Source: Aureispira sp050633105
GTDB lineage: Bacteria; Bacteroidota; Bacteroidia; Chitinophagales; Saprospiraceae
Length of the DNA: 64,000 nucleotides
Assembly (NCBI GenBank): GCA_050633105.1
Contig: JBOEFW010000043.1
Span: forward strand, 124,001 to 188,000
Reading direction: 5' to 3'
A program made the position numbers and the translations under genes. Shown here piece after piece: positions 1 to 7,825 of this stretch; position 1 is the first letter of the stretch, and the number at the start of each line of letters is the position of its first letter. The notes under the pieces were generated by a model. It was not told the origin of the DNA and did not search any database. It saw only the letters and a program-made list of their open reading frames with translations.

Positions 1-1
1 A

Positions 2-415
2 AGTAAAGAGCAACTAGGGCGAGCCGTTTTGGAGCGCAGACGCAGACAGTTTAAAGAAGCGACGGCTAGTTGGGCCTCTTTGCCTTATTTAGAGCAATTA
101 CAGCGATTGATGAATGTTTATAAGAAAAGCCAACAACAACAATGGGTTTGTTTGGTGGGGGCATTGGGGCCCGCTTATCCAGTCTTGCCAACGTCTATGC
201 AAACAAGTTTGACACAAATGACGTTGGATATCAAAACTTGGACCATGGCTTTGTTGGAAGAAGGAAAAGCGGCTCAGGTTTTTAATTTTAAAGAAACAAT
301 AGAAGAAAAATCCTTGATGATTGTAACCTCGTTACTCTCTTCTTTGATAATTAGTAGAGTGATGCAACCTAATAGCACAGATATTGTGATAGAAGGCTTG
401 TTGAAAAGTATTTAA
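2..415 (+). CDS. TetR/AcrR-type regulator, C-terminal fragment (5' end outside window)
   Basis: The reading frame is open to the left edge of the window, so the DNA-binding N-terminus lies outside. The visible 137 or so residues are all helical. The segment CLVGALGPAYPVLP followed by a long amphipathic helix (LTQMTLDIKTWTMALLEEGK) and a terminal hydrophobic helix looks like the ligand-binding and dimerisation domain of TetR-family repressors. A TTG at 29 could be read as a start, but the open frame upstream and the missing helix-turn-helix argue for a truncated view. It lies 48 nt before fabF on the same strand, so it might regulate fatty-acid or membrane genes; that is inference. The family call rests on the look of the C-terminal domain only. 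Confidence 0.55.
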   Translation, partial: SKEQLGRAVLERRRRQFKEATASWASLPYLEQLQRLMNVYKKSQQQQWVCLVGALGPAYPVLPTSMQTSLTQMTLDIKTWTMALLEEGKAAQVFNFKETIEEKSLMIVTSLLSSLIISRVMQPNSTDIVIEGLLKSI

Positions 416-463
416 AAAATTCACCTCAAAAACTTACTTTTTAGTAAGAAAAAAACAACGATT

Positions 464-1705
464 ATGAGTTCTACTAGAGTTGTGATTACAGGTTTGGGTG
501 CCTTGACACCTATTGGAAAATCGGTCTCTGAATTTTGGGAGCAGGCCATTAAAGGAACTAGTGGCGCATCGCGGATAGAGCGTTTTGATCCAAGTGCTTT
601 TAAAACACAATTTGCTTGTGAAATCAAAGATTTTAATCCATTGTTGGCTTTAGATCGCAAAGAAGTGAAACGCAGTGATTTGTTTACGCAATATGCCTTG
701 TATGCCGCAACCGAAGCGTTGCAAGATAGTGGGGTAGATTATGCCAATATGAACCCTTTTGATATTGGGGTCATTTGGGGCGTTGGTCAAGGAGGAATGG
801 CAACGTTTGAAGAACAAGTTAAGCAATATGTGGATGATAACTACCAACCTAAATTCAATCCTTTTTTCATCCCTAAAATGATTTCTAATATGGCGTCAGG
901 GATGATCTCGCTCAAATTTGGTTTAATGGGAATTAACTACACAACCGTTTCGGCTTGCGCGACCTCCAATACAGCATTGATGGATGCATTTAATTACATC
1001 AAATTAGGCAAAGCCAAAGTGATTGTTACAGGCGGTTCAGAGGCACCAATTACAGAAGCTTCTATGGGCGGGTTTAGTGCGCTCAAAGCCTTATCTAAAC
1101 AAAATGAAACCCCTCAAACAGCGTGTAAACCCTTTGATGCAGCTAGAGATGGTTTTGTAATGGGAGAAGGAGCAGGAGCACTTATCTTGGAAGAATATGA
1201 ACATGCAAAAGCACGAGGCGCCACCATTTATGCAGAGGTTGTTGGTGCTGCGATGACTGCTGACGCGTATCATATGACCGCTACTCACCCTGAAGGGCTA
1301 GGTGCTAAAACGGCTATGCAATTGGCCTTAAATGAAGCAGGATTAACCACCAATCAAGTGGATTATATCAATGCCCATGCTACTTCTACGCCTATTGGTG
1401 ATTTGAGCGAAATCAAAGCGATTCATCATCTATTTAATGGAAGTGATGCCCAAATAAGTGCCACTAAATCTATGACAGGACACTTGTTAGGAGCAGCAGG
1501 CGCAATCGAGGCCATCTTGTCCATTAAAGCCATTCAAAACAACATTATTCCTCCTACTATTAATACCCAAGAACTAGATCCTGCGATTCCAAAAGGGGTT
1601 TCTATTGTTCATGGTCAAGCGATAGAAAAAGAAGTTAAAGTTGCTATGAGTAACACCTTTGGTTTTGGTGGACACAATGCCATTGTGGTTTTCAAAGAAG
1701 TATAA
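464..1705 (+). CDS. fabF: beta-ketoacyl-ACP synthase II
   Basis: Condensing enzyme of type II fatty-acid synthesis, which joins malonyl-ACP to a growing acyl-ACP in the cytoplasm. The 413 residues match the usual FabF length. The thiolase-fold catalytic triad is visible: Cys165 in TVSACATSNT, His305 in NAHATSTPIGD and His340 in MTGHLLGAAGAIEA, plus the glycine-rich end NTFGFGGHNA. The start is ATG at 464. No acpP or other fab gene is adjacent; the upstream neighbour is a TetR-type fragment. A strong hairpin follows at 1719-1776, so this is probably the end of its transcript. The family is certain. FabF is preferred over FabB from overall motif pattern. Confidence 0.95.
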   Translation: MSSTRVVITGLGALTPIGKSVSEFWEQAIKGTSGASRIERFDPSAFKTQFACEIKDFNPLLALDRKEVKRSDLFTQYALYAATEALQDSGVDYANMNPFDIGVIWGVGQGGMATFEEQVKQYVDDNYQPKFNPFFIPKMISNMASGMISLKFGLMGINYTTVSACATSNTALMDAFNYIKLGKAKVIVTGGSEAPITEASMGGFSALKALSKQNETPQTACKPFDAARDGFVMGEGAGALILEEYEHAKARGATIYAEVVGAAMTADAYHMTATHPEGLGAKTAMQLALNEAGLTTNQVDYINAHATSTPIGDLSEIKAIHHLFNGSDAQISATKSMTGHLLGAAGAIEAILSIKAIQNNIIPPTINTQELDPAIPKGVSIVHGQAIEKEVKVAMSNTFGFGGHNAIVVFKEV

Positions 1706-1718
1706 GTATTCCAATGGT

Positions 1719-1776
1719 TAGAAGCATGATTTTTCCAGTAGAGATTCGTCAACTCTATTGGAAAATCATGCTTCTA
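1719..1776 (+). terminator. hairpin after fabF
   Basis: A long inverted repeat (left arm 1719-1744, loop 1745-1753, right arm 1754-1776) pairs over about 23 bases with two small irregularities. It lies 14 nt after the fabF stop and is followed only by A-rich sequence, so it may act as a terminator without a perfect U-tract or as a 3'-end stabiliser. Confidence 0.7.
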
Positions 1777-1890
1777 AAAGAAAACAATAGCGTAGAGCCA
1801 AGTTTTTTAAGAAAGTAGATTTGAATAGTTTAGTTTTAGTTACATTTATTACAACAAGTCTATTTATCCTTTTATTTATTATTGTACCCA

Positions 1891-2543
1891 ATGAACGTTA
1901 ATCTATCCAAAACTGATAAAATAAAACTGCTCAACTCAGAAAGTATCTATAGTATTATGCAAAAGATACTTTTAAGAGAAGAGGATATAGAGCAAAATAA
2001 AGAGCATTTTTAGCTCACTTTGTTCGTGAACGCTTCGCTTTTAGTTGGATTCTTGGTTTGGCTACAAACAATAGATTGTTGTTTGTAGAATTGATCAGTT
2101 TGGGAACCGTTAATAAAACGCTAGTAGAGCCGATGGAAGTCTACAGCATGGCCTTGCAAAAACGAGCGGTCAAAATCATTCTCTGTCACAATCATCCAAG
2201 TGGCGAGCTCAAACCCTCCAAAGAAGATCAAGATATTACAGATAGATTGATCCAAGTAGGTAGAATTGTGAATCTGCCTGTCCTAGATCACTTGATTATT
2301 TCTGATATTAGTTATTTGTCTTTTAAAGATGTTGGATTGATGGCGGAATTGGAGAAGAGTATCAAGTATGTGCCTAGTTATGAAATAGCGGAGCGGATTA
2401 AAGCAGAAGCTGCCGCTATTGTTGAGCAAAGAGTAGAGGAAACTAAAATGAAAATTGCGCTAGCCCTCAAAAATAGTGGAATGCAAATAACAGAAATAGC
2501 AGAATACACGGGTTTGACGGTGCAGGAGGTGGAAGGGCTTTAA
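1891..2543 (+). pseudogene. RadC-like JAB-domain gene, broken by a 35-bp insertion
   Basis: From ATG 1891 the frame reads 40 residues (MNVNLSKTDKIKLLNSES ... NKEHF) and stops at TAG 2011. The rest of the family sequence resumes in another frame at TGG 2046 (WILGLATNNRLLFVELISLG) and runs to 2543. Removing bases 2011-2045 restores EHF-WILGLATNN, the continuity expected for RadC/JAB proteins. The downstream part keeps the JAMM metal motif HNHPSGELKPSKED. Its C-terminal tail (KNSGMQITEIAEYTGLTVQEVEGL) resembles helix-turn-helix tails seen on other mobile or repair-linked proteins. A TTG at 2058 could start a shortened 161-residue product. RadC-like proteins are conserved but of unclear function, often near DNA repair or mobile genes. 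It is most likely inactive, unless reinitiation yields the JAB part. Confidence 0.75.
2011..2045 (+). repeat. 35-bp insertion inside the RadC-like gene
   Basis: This segment is extra relative to the inferred intact gene. It contains the imperfect palindrome GTTCGTGAAC and GC-rich CGCTTCGC, unlike the AT-rich flanks, and is bordered by TTTTAG on both sides (2008-2013 and 2039-2044), which could be a target duplication. No second copy was seen in the window, so its status as a repeat family is inferred. Confidence 0.5.
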
Positions 2544-2578
2544 ATTTTTATTTTCTCAAAAAAAATTAAAACTATCTC

Positions 2579-3130
2579 ATGCTTCCCTCTTTTGAAGATT
2601 TTGAAACCGAATACAAGAATGCTTCCAAGATTTGGAGATTTCCCACGGATTTAGCTTCCATTACAGATGCTTATTATAAAGACTTATGTAGTTGGGATAA
2701 TGGAGAGTATTTAGATGAATGGCCTTCTCCAATGACTAATTATTATACTACCGTAGAAGAAAATGTTGTTTGGGAAAAACATTTTGGACTCCATGATTTG
2801 CCAGAGGATACCCTCGCTATCTTAGTGCAACATTCCTTTGAACCTTTGTATGTTGTTAAATTAACGGCTACTGAAAGTTGGAAAGAAACGCAGGATGGTT
2901 TTGTTGCATATACTTTACCTGTTAGTTTATTGCAAAAAGCCCGTCAAACGAGTTGGGAATTGTTACAAGCAGCTCGTGCGCCCTATCGAAATTGGTATAC
3001 CTTAGATGGTTGCTATTTTTCTTTTTATTATCAAAAAGATGGACAGCTTAAAAAAGGATTTAAACACAGTCCTAACGAAGAAGGAAGCTTGGGGCAATTG
3101 TTCCATGAATTGCGTTTAGGAGGGTATTAA
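2579..3130 (+). CDS. hypothetical protein, 183 aa
   Basis: No family recognised. The product is acidic and aromatic-rich (many Trp and Tyr), with no signal peptide or membrane helix, so it is probably cytoplasmic and globular. Segments such as VVWEKHFGLHDLPEDTLAIL and RNWYTLDGCYFSFYYQKDGQLKKGF suggest a mixed alpha/beta fold loosely like small SUKH/SMI1-type or immunity-like proteins, but this is an impression only. It starts with ATG 35 nt after the broken RadC-like gene and is convergent with hutI, with 4 nt between their ends. Confidence 0.6.
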   Translation: MLPSFEDFETEYKNASKIWRFPTDLASITDAYYKDLCSWDNGEYLDEWPSPMTNYYTTVEENVVWEKHFGLHDLPEDTLAILVQHSFEPLYVVKLTATESWKETQDGFVAYTLPVSLLQKARQTSWELLQAARAPYRNWYTLDGCYFSFYYQKDGQLKKGFKHSPNEEGSLGQLFHELRLGGY

Positions 3131-3134
3131 TTTT

Positions 3135-4370
3135 CTACACCTTCTCCCCAGCAACCCAAACCTGCTGAATCCAATCACTCCCAAAAGCATAAGGCATGTA
3201 AGCCACGGTATCCATTGGCTTTGTGAGAATAAGATTCCCTAATTTCCCTGTAGTAATAGAACCAACGCGGGCTTCCTCTTCCAAGGCATAAGCTCCATTT
3301 AAGGTAGCGGCCATAATGGCTTCTTCTGGTAACAAACGCATCTTTACACAAGCCAATGACAAGACAAAAGGCATTTTGCCAGAAGGGGTAGAACCAGGAT
3401 TGTAATCCGTTGCTAAGGCCAAGGCTAAATTGGCATTAACCATAGCTCGTGCTTCTGGATAAGCATCGTTGATAAAGAAAGGCGCAGAAGGCAAGAGCGT
3501 GGCAATGGTATCTGCTTTGGCTAAACAAGCCAATTCCTCGGCATTGATGACTTCTAAGTGATCAACAGAAATCGCCCCATGTGCCACCGCTGCTTCAATA
3601 CCACCCATGCTGTTAAATTGGTTGGTGTGTATTTTGGGTTTCAAGCCATAACGCGCACCTGCTTCTAGGAGTTGTTCCGTTTCTGCGACAGAAAAGGCAA
3701 CTTTCTCACAGAACACATCCATGTAATCGGCCAATCCCTCAGCAGCAATTTGAGGAAGCATTTGATGAATAATCAAATCCAAGTAGCCTGCTCTATTGTC
3801 CTTGTATTCCAAGGGCAAGGCATGGGCGCCTAGAAAGGTAGCCTTGATCGGCATGGCTGTTTTTTCTTTGAGGGTGCGGATAATGCGCAACATTTTGAGC
3901 TCGGCTTCTAAGGTAAGCCCATAACCACTTTTGATTTCTATCGCGCCTGTTCCGTAGCCTTGTACTTCCTTTAGGCGTCCCCAAGCCGCTTCTAATAAGA
4001 CTTCTTCAGGCGTTTGTTGAAGTAAGCGCGCTGAGTTGAGAATTCCTCCCCCTTTACGCGCAATTTCTTCGTAAGAACTGCCTTTGATTTTTTCGACAAA
4101 CTCAGTAGCACGGTGGGCCGCAAAAACCAAGTGGGTATGAGAATCACACCAAGTTGGTAAAACAAAGCAGCCTGTTGCGTCAATTCGTTCATCTACTGGA
4201 TGAGCAGGGCAATCCGCCATTGGGCCCCAATTAGCAATTTTATCTCCTTCTAATAGGACAAAGGCATGGTCTAATTGAGGGAGTTCTTGGAGGGCTGTTC
4301 CTCGTGCTAAAGCAGGTGTTTGTGGGCTGGCTAAAAGGAGGGTGCGAATGTTGTATAGTAGCGTGCTCAT
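3135..4370 (-). CDS. hutI: imidazolonepropionase
   Basis: Third enzyme of histidine degradation: it hydrolyses 4-imidazolone-5-propanoate to N-formimino-L-glutamate in the cytoplasm. The amidohydrolase metal site is visible: HxH in CDSHTHLVFAAHR (His78, His80), HTNQF (His248), VDHLE (His271) and Asp322 in ATDYNPGS, with the substrate-site segment KSGYGL. At 411 residues it has normal length. ATG at 4370 is chosen; a TTG four codons upstream is possible. No other hut gene lies in the window, so the pathway is dispersed. It follows the thioredoxin-SPOR gene on the same strand, but a perfect hairpin terminator separates them, which suggests independent transcription. Confidence 0.95.
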   Translation of the reverse strand: MSTLLYNIRTLLLASPQTPALARGTALQELPQLDHAFVLLEGDKIANWGPMADCPAHPVDERIDATGCFVLPTWCDSHTHLVFAAHRATEFVEKIKGSSYEEIARKGGGILNSARLLQQTPEEVLLEAAWGRLKEVQGYGTGAIEIKSGYGLTLEAELKMLRIIRTLKEKTAMPIKATFLGAHALPLEYKDNRAGYLDLIIHQMLPQIAAEGLADYMDVFCEKVAFSVAETEQLLEAGARYGLKPKIHTNQFNSMGGIEAAVAHGAISVDHLEVINAEELACLAKADTIATLLPSAPFFINDAYPEARAMVNANLALALATDYNPGSTPSGKMPFVLSLACVKMRLLPEEAIMAATLNGAYALEEEARVGSITTGKLGNLILTKPMDTVAYMPYAFGSDWIQQVWVAGEKV

Positions 4371-4404
4371 GTGTGGTGACAACTTCTAAAAGAGTAATAA
4401 AAAG

Positions 4405-4457
4405 AGAACCCATTTTTCCTACAAGATGCTATGATATCTATAGGAAAAATGGGTTCT
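4405..4457 (-). terminator. terminator of the thioredoxin-SPOR gene
   Basis: Perfect 17-bp inverted repeat (4405-4421 and 4441-4457, arm AGAACCCATTTTTCCTA) 19 nt after the stop of the minus-strand thioredoxin-SPOR gene and before hutI. The region following on the minus strand is T-rich (CTTTTTATTAC). Confidence 0.75.
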
Positions 4458-4476
4458 TATAAGAAGGATAAAAAGA

Positions 4477-5319
4477 CTACAGCATCAAGGATAAATCTTT
4501 GAGTAAACCATCAATGTTGTCTCTGCGCAAATCATTTCTGAAATAAGCGGCTTCTCTTTTGTTATTAAAGGCACCAATCAACAATTTGTACACTACATCC
4601 CCTTTGTATTTGGCGACATGTACCATTGTTTTTTTGTTGTATTTCTTCTTGAGGTTGCTAGCTTGATCCAATACGCTTTCATAATTGCTATAAACGCCTA
4701 CTTGTACGCCGAATCCTTTGGAGCTTTGGCGACGAACAGCAATTTCGTATAAACCTAACCCTTCTTCTTTGGGCGCTTCTACGTTGTTAACAGGAGCAAC
4801 AACGGCTGCTGGTTGGTCTGCTGTAGGGCGCACCATAGGTTGGTCTGGTGCAATGGGTTCGGGCTCTTCCTTAGCTGGCGAGGTTACCGCAACTGGGCTT
4901 GGATTACGGATGCCCTCAAATTCGTTGAGTAAATCATCAGCGCTTTGGTAACCTACTAAACGACGAACCAATTCTCCTTGCTCGTTAAAAACAAGCATGG
5001 TCGGTAAGGCTTCCACTTCATATTGTTGTGACCACATGACTCCGTCAAAATCTTGTACATCGACACGTTGTGCGACTACATTATCAGAAATATAGCTGGC
5101 TAAACGCTCATCCATATAAGTGCTCTCATCCATATTGCGGCAAGTAGCACAATAGCTGGCGTCAAAATCAACAAAGTACAATTTGCCTTGTACTTGTGCT
5201 TTAGATTTGGAGTTCTCCCAATTGGCGGCCTCAAATTGAACAGCAGTAGTTGCAGGTTTGAAGGCGGCTAAAAACAAACAAATAGAGAGGAGTAGCAAAA
5301 AAAACGATTGTTTTTTCAT
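4477..5319 (-). CDS. periplasmic thioredoxin-like protein with C-terminal SPOR domain
   Basis: The product has three parts. An N-terminal signal peptide (residues 1-25) is followed by a thioredoxin fold (about 28-140) with active site CATC (Cys57, Cys60) and cis-proline Pro106 in EALPTML. A Pro/Ala/Glu-rich linker (about 140-195) leads to a SPOR domain (about 200-280: GFGVQVGVYSNYESVLDQAS ... YKLLIGAFNNKREA). SPOR domains bind denuded peptidoglycan glycan strands, usually at division sites; thioredoxin folds reduce or form disulfides. The fusion therefore suggests a redox or thiol-handling protein held at the cell wall, an inference. It starts at ATG 5319 and is monocistronic by its terminator. 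Confidence 0.85.
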   Translation of the reverse strand: MKKQSFFLLLLSICLFLAAFKPATTAVQFEAANWENSKSKAQVQGKLYFVDFDASYCATCRNMDESTYMDERLASYISDNVVAQRVDVQDFDGVMWSQQYEVEALPTMLVFNEQGELVRRLVGYQSADDLLNEFEGIRNPSPVAVTSPAKEEPEPIAPDQPMVRPTADQPAAVVAPVNNVEAPKEEGLGLYEIAVRRQSSKGFGVQVGVYSNYESVLDQASNLKKKYNKKTMVHVAKYKGDVVYKLLIGAFNNKREAAYFRNDLRRDNIDGLLKDLSLML

Positions 5320-5695
5320 TATTAGCTAAGTTTTAAAAAGCTAGCTGACACGACGTTTTAGGAAGTGGACTAACTGGTGTTAAGTAGGTCAGTGAAGGAA
5401 GGTGTTTGGCAATTTCCTTTGGGGCATTTATTCGTATTCTAATACAAGTCCTCTAGGGGAGTTATACACTGCTCTTATCAATAGTGCTAAGTATAAAAAG
5501 CAGGGTTAGAATAGTATACTCTTAATAAGGGAGTTCAATATAATTGATTGTTGTGGAAACATAAAAAAATACCCTAGCAAAATGATATTCACTAGAGTAT
5601 TTCTTCTATTTAGAATAGATAAAAGGTGTTTTAAGAAAATATTGTAAGATTACATAACTTCTATCTAATACAGTTTTTACCCAAACGAATTTTAC
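5320..5695. other. 376-nt intergenic region
   Basis: No gene is seen. It holds the 3' end and terminator of the PfkB-type kinase gene (5563-5602) and the upstream region of the thioredoxin-SPOR gene. No good TAnnTTTG promoter match was found for the latter; a weakly structured stretch lies around 5430-5520. Confidence 0.5.
5563..5602 (-). terminator. terminator of PfkB-type kinase gene
   Basis: Stem of 11 bases with one mismatch (5567-5577 AAATACCCTAG and 5592-5602 CTAGAGTATTT). On the minus strand it is followed by a run of seven T, the pattern of an intrinsic terminator about 95 nt after the kinase stop. Confidence 0.7.
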
Positions 5696-6622
5696 TTAAG
5701 CCATTGTAGGCAAAGAGATACGCATCAAATCCAAGAAAGAATTTGTTCTGTCTTTAATGTCTTGTTCTGTAATTTCTTTTAGTTTGTTTGGACCAAATTG
5801 CTCTACACAATAAGACGCTACAACAGAACCATAAACCAAGGCACGTTTCATGTTCTCAAAAGAAAAATCGTCCGTCTTCGCTAAATAACCAACATATCCG
5901 CCAGCAAAACTGTCACCCGCACCAGTTGGATCAAATACTTCTTCTAAAGGCATGGCAGGTACATAGAACATACCTTCTTGGTGGAACAACAAAGCACCAT
6001 GTTCGCCTTTTTTGATAATTAAGTGCGTAGGCCCCATTTCTAAGATCACTTGAGCGGCTTTTACTAGAGAGTATTCTCCAGACAATTGACGAGCTTCTTC
6101 ATCATTGATGGTCAATACATCTACTTGTGCGATGACAGCTTTTAATTCGTCCATAGCGATGTCCATCCAAAAATTCATAGTATCCATTACTACCAATTTT
6201 GGGCGGGCTTCTAATTGTTCTAAGACGCTTTTTTGAACAGCAGGAGCAAAATTTCCTAGCATTAGGTATTCTACGTTCTTTAGAGTGTCTGGTAAAACAG
6301 GAGCGTAGTTTTCTAAGACATTCAACTCTGTTGCCAAAGTATCACGAGAGTTCATGTTGTTGTGGTAACGGCCTGCCCAGAAGAAAGATTTCTCATTCTC
6401 CCGTATTTCTAAACCATCCATTTTTACTCCACGTGCTTGTAGTGCATCTAACTCTGCTTGTGGAAAGTCATTGCCAATAACAGAAACCAATTGAATGTCA
6501 TTGTAGAAGTGAGAACTCGACCAAGCAACATAAGTGCCCGCTCCACCAATAATACGTTCTGCTTTGCCAAAAGGGGTTTCAATCGTATCAAATGCTACGG
6601 TACCCAAAACCAATAAACTCAT
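5696..6622 (-). CDS. PfkB-family carbohydrate/nucleoside kinase
   Basis: Ribokinase-fold kinase that transfers phosphate from ATP to a sugar or nucleoside in the cytoplasm. The family signature 2 DPTGAGDSFAGG is present (231-242) with catalytic base Asp237. The N-terminal glycine motif GGAGTYVA (26-33) and the segment VDVLTINDEEARQLSGE typical of the family are also visible. The length of 308 residues is normal. The substrate cannot be assigned from sequence; the N-terminal glycine motif differs from GGNAANVA of ribokinase. It starts at ATG 6622, is preceded by a structured leader (6651-6704) and a TACTTTTG -7 element, and is followed by an intrinsic terminator, so it is probably monocistronic. 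Confidence 0.88.
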   Translation of the reverse strand: MSLLVLGTVAFDTIETPFGKAERIIGGAGTYVAWSSSHFYNDIQLVSVIGNDFPQAELDALQARGVKMDGLEIRENEKSFFWAGRYHNNMNSRDTLATELNVLENYAPVLPDTLKNVEYLMLGNFAPAVQKSVLEQLEARPKLVVMDTMNFWMDIAMDELKAVIAQVDVLTINDEEARQLSGEYSLVKAAQVILEMGPTHLIIKKGEHGALLFHQEGMFYVPAMPLEEVFDPTGAGDSFAGGYVGYLAKTDDFSFENMKRALVYGSVVASYCVEQFGPNKLKEITEQDIKDRTNSFLDLMRISLPTMA

Positions 6623-6650
6623 AAGTTGTCATTTTTTAATCAATAAGCGC

Positions 6651-6704
6651 CAGTTTCTGGCTGATGTTTTTATACCTAGCAATTGCATTGCTAGCCAGAA
6701 ACTG
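6651..6704 (-). promoter_or_regulatory. nested hairpin in the leader of the PfkB-type kinase gene
   Basis: A perfect 12-bp inverted repeat (6651-6662 CAGTTTCTGGCT and 6693-6704) encloses a second perfect 8-bp hairpin (6676-6683 and 6687-6694). The arms partly overlap (6693-6694), so alternative pairings are possible. It lies between the predicted promoter and the start codon at 6622, without a T-run. Confidence 0.5.
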
Positions 6705-6762
6705 TCCAAAAAACAGTACTTCCCTTTTTCGTCTTTCATTATTGAAGAAAGGGTTTGCGACG

Positions 6763-6770
6763 CAAAAGTA
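6763..6770 (-). promoter_or_regulatory. -7 element TACTTTTG before the kinase gene
   Basis: On the minus strand the sequence reads TACTTTTG, matching the Bacteroidota -7 consensus TAnnTTTG. It implies a leader of about 135 nt. No clear -33 TTTG was found at the right distance, so the call is moderate. Confidence 0.45.
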
Positions 6771-7130
6771 ACAAACTCTACAGAGATCAGGGCATTTATA
6801 AGCAGTTATTAGAGGGGATCTATCTTTATAAGAGGAAGCCATCCATTTTTCTTTTTTTACCTCAAAAAAAAACTTTTGTCAGTTTTTTGTCTGTTTTTAT
6901 GAAAAAGCTACTTTTTTAAGAATATCAAGTCTTAAAGAAAGTATTTGGATTTTCTGGAGCAGGCATTTTTTAGAAATATCTAATAAAGTTTAAATTGAAT
7001 TTTGGAGCGTTTTTTCCCTTTTTTGAAAAAAAGAAGATTTTTTTGAAAAAGGAACTATGTTGATAATTAGGTAGTTATGTAAAATGAGCACAAGAAAAAA
7101 ATAAAAGCTTCACTTTTTTTCTTCAAAAAG
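6771..7130. other. AT-rich intergenic region before tRNA-Asn
   Basis: No gene is seen on either strand. The stretch is very AT-rich with many T and A runs (for example around 6845-6900 and 7010-7060). It separates divergent units: the kinase to the left and tRNA-Asn/rpsU to the right. Confidence 0.5.
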
Positions 7131-7161
7131 TTTGGAGAAATGAAATTGTGCCGTATATTTG
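7131..7161 (+). promoter_or_regulatory. promoter of tRNA-Asn
   Basis: TTTGG at 7131-7135, an 18-nt spacer, then TATATTTG at 7154-7161, about 22 nt before the tRNA. This matches the Bacteroidota housekeeping promoter. Confidence 0.8.
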
Positions 7162-7182
7162 CATCGCTCTACTAGAGTACAC

Positions 7183-7256
7183 GCCTTCATAGCTCAGTTG
7201 GTTAGAGCATCTGACTGTTAATCAGAGGGTCACAGGTTCGAGTCCTGTTGAGGGCG
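7183..7256 (+). tRNA. tRNA-Asn (GUU)
   Basis: A complete cloverleaf of 74 nt up to the discriminator G. The acceptor arms GCCTTCA and TGAGGGC pair. The D arm is GCTC...GAGC, the anticodon stem is TCTGA/TCAGA with anticodon GTT at 7217-7219, and the T arm is ACAGG-TTCGAGT-CCTGT. CCA is not encoded. A promoter lies directly upstream and an intrinsic terminator directly downstream, so it is transcribed alone. Confidence 0.97.
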
Positions 7257-7257
7257 C

Positions 7258-7294
7258 AAAAAAGGGTTTATCTTCGTGATAAATCCTTTTTTAT
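7258..7294 (+). terminator. terminator of tRNA-Asn
   Basis: Stem 7261-7272 (AAAGGGTTTATC) with 7278-7289, loop TTCGT, then a T-run to 7292. It is a typical intrinsic terminator immediately after the tRNA. Confidence 0.85.
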
Positions 7295-7371
7295 TTTGTC
7301 ATTTTAAGACTTGATTGTCAAAAAAATACGGCTTCTGAGGAAGAATATTTTTAAAGCCGCCATTTATTACT

Positions 7372-7379
7372 TACCTTTG
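7372..7379 (+). promoter_or_regulatory. -7 element TACCTTTG before rpsU
   Basis: Matches TAnnTTTG 55 nt before the rpsU start. The -33 half is not clear. Confidence 0.55.
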
Positions 7380-7433
7380 TTGTCCAAAATAGACAACTCT
7401 TATCACGAGATTTTAAAAAGATAAATTTTTCAA

Positions 7434-7628
7434 ATGCTAATTATTAATGTAAAAGATGGAGAATCCATCGACAGAGCTTTAAGAAGATATAAGAACAAGC
7501 ACAAGAAAGTGCAATTGATGAAACAACTACGTGGTAGAAAGCACTTCACTAAGCCTTCTGTAGAGCGTCGTGTTGAAATTCTTAAAGCAAAGTACAATAC
7601 TGAGAAATTAAGAGACATGGAAGGATAG
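7434..7628 (+). CDS. rpsU: 30S ribosomal protein bS21
   Basis: A small basic protein of 64 residues with the bS21 pattern: IIVKDGESIDRALRRYKNK-like start (here LIINVKDGESIDRALRRYK), then KHFTKPSVERR and a lysine-rich tail. bS21 sits on the 30S platform near the anti-Shine-Dalgarno end of 16S rRNA and takes part in initiation. ATG at 7434 is chosen. The gene has its own -7 element and a strong terminator at 7704-7742, so it is likely monocistronic. In many bacteria rpsU sits with dnaG and rpoD; here it stands alone next to tRNA-Asn. Confidence 0.95.
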   Translation: MLIINVKDGESIDRALRRYKNKHKKVQLMKQLRGRKHFTKPSVERRVEILKAKYNTEKLRDMEG

Positions 7629-7703
7629 GAAATACAAAATGTATTTCTGGTTCTTAACCATTCCACATAAGCCTTTAGATGATGTTTCATGATCTAAAAG
7701 CGC

Positions 7704-7742
7704 AAGTCATCTTTAGTTTTATTACTAAAGATGACTTTTTGT
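7704..7742 (+). terminator. terminator after rpsU
   Basis: Perfect 14-bp stem (7704-7717 AAGTCATCTTTAGT and 7724-7737) followed by T residues. It lies 75 nt after the rpsU stop and could serve it. Confidence 0.8.
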
Positions 7743-7825
7743 GTATTATCTAGGTTCCTAATCGCTAGACCAGCAAAGGGGGAACTTATCTTTCTATAGG
7801 TAGGAGTGGTACATCCAGATCGATC

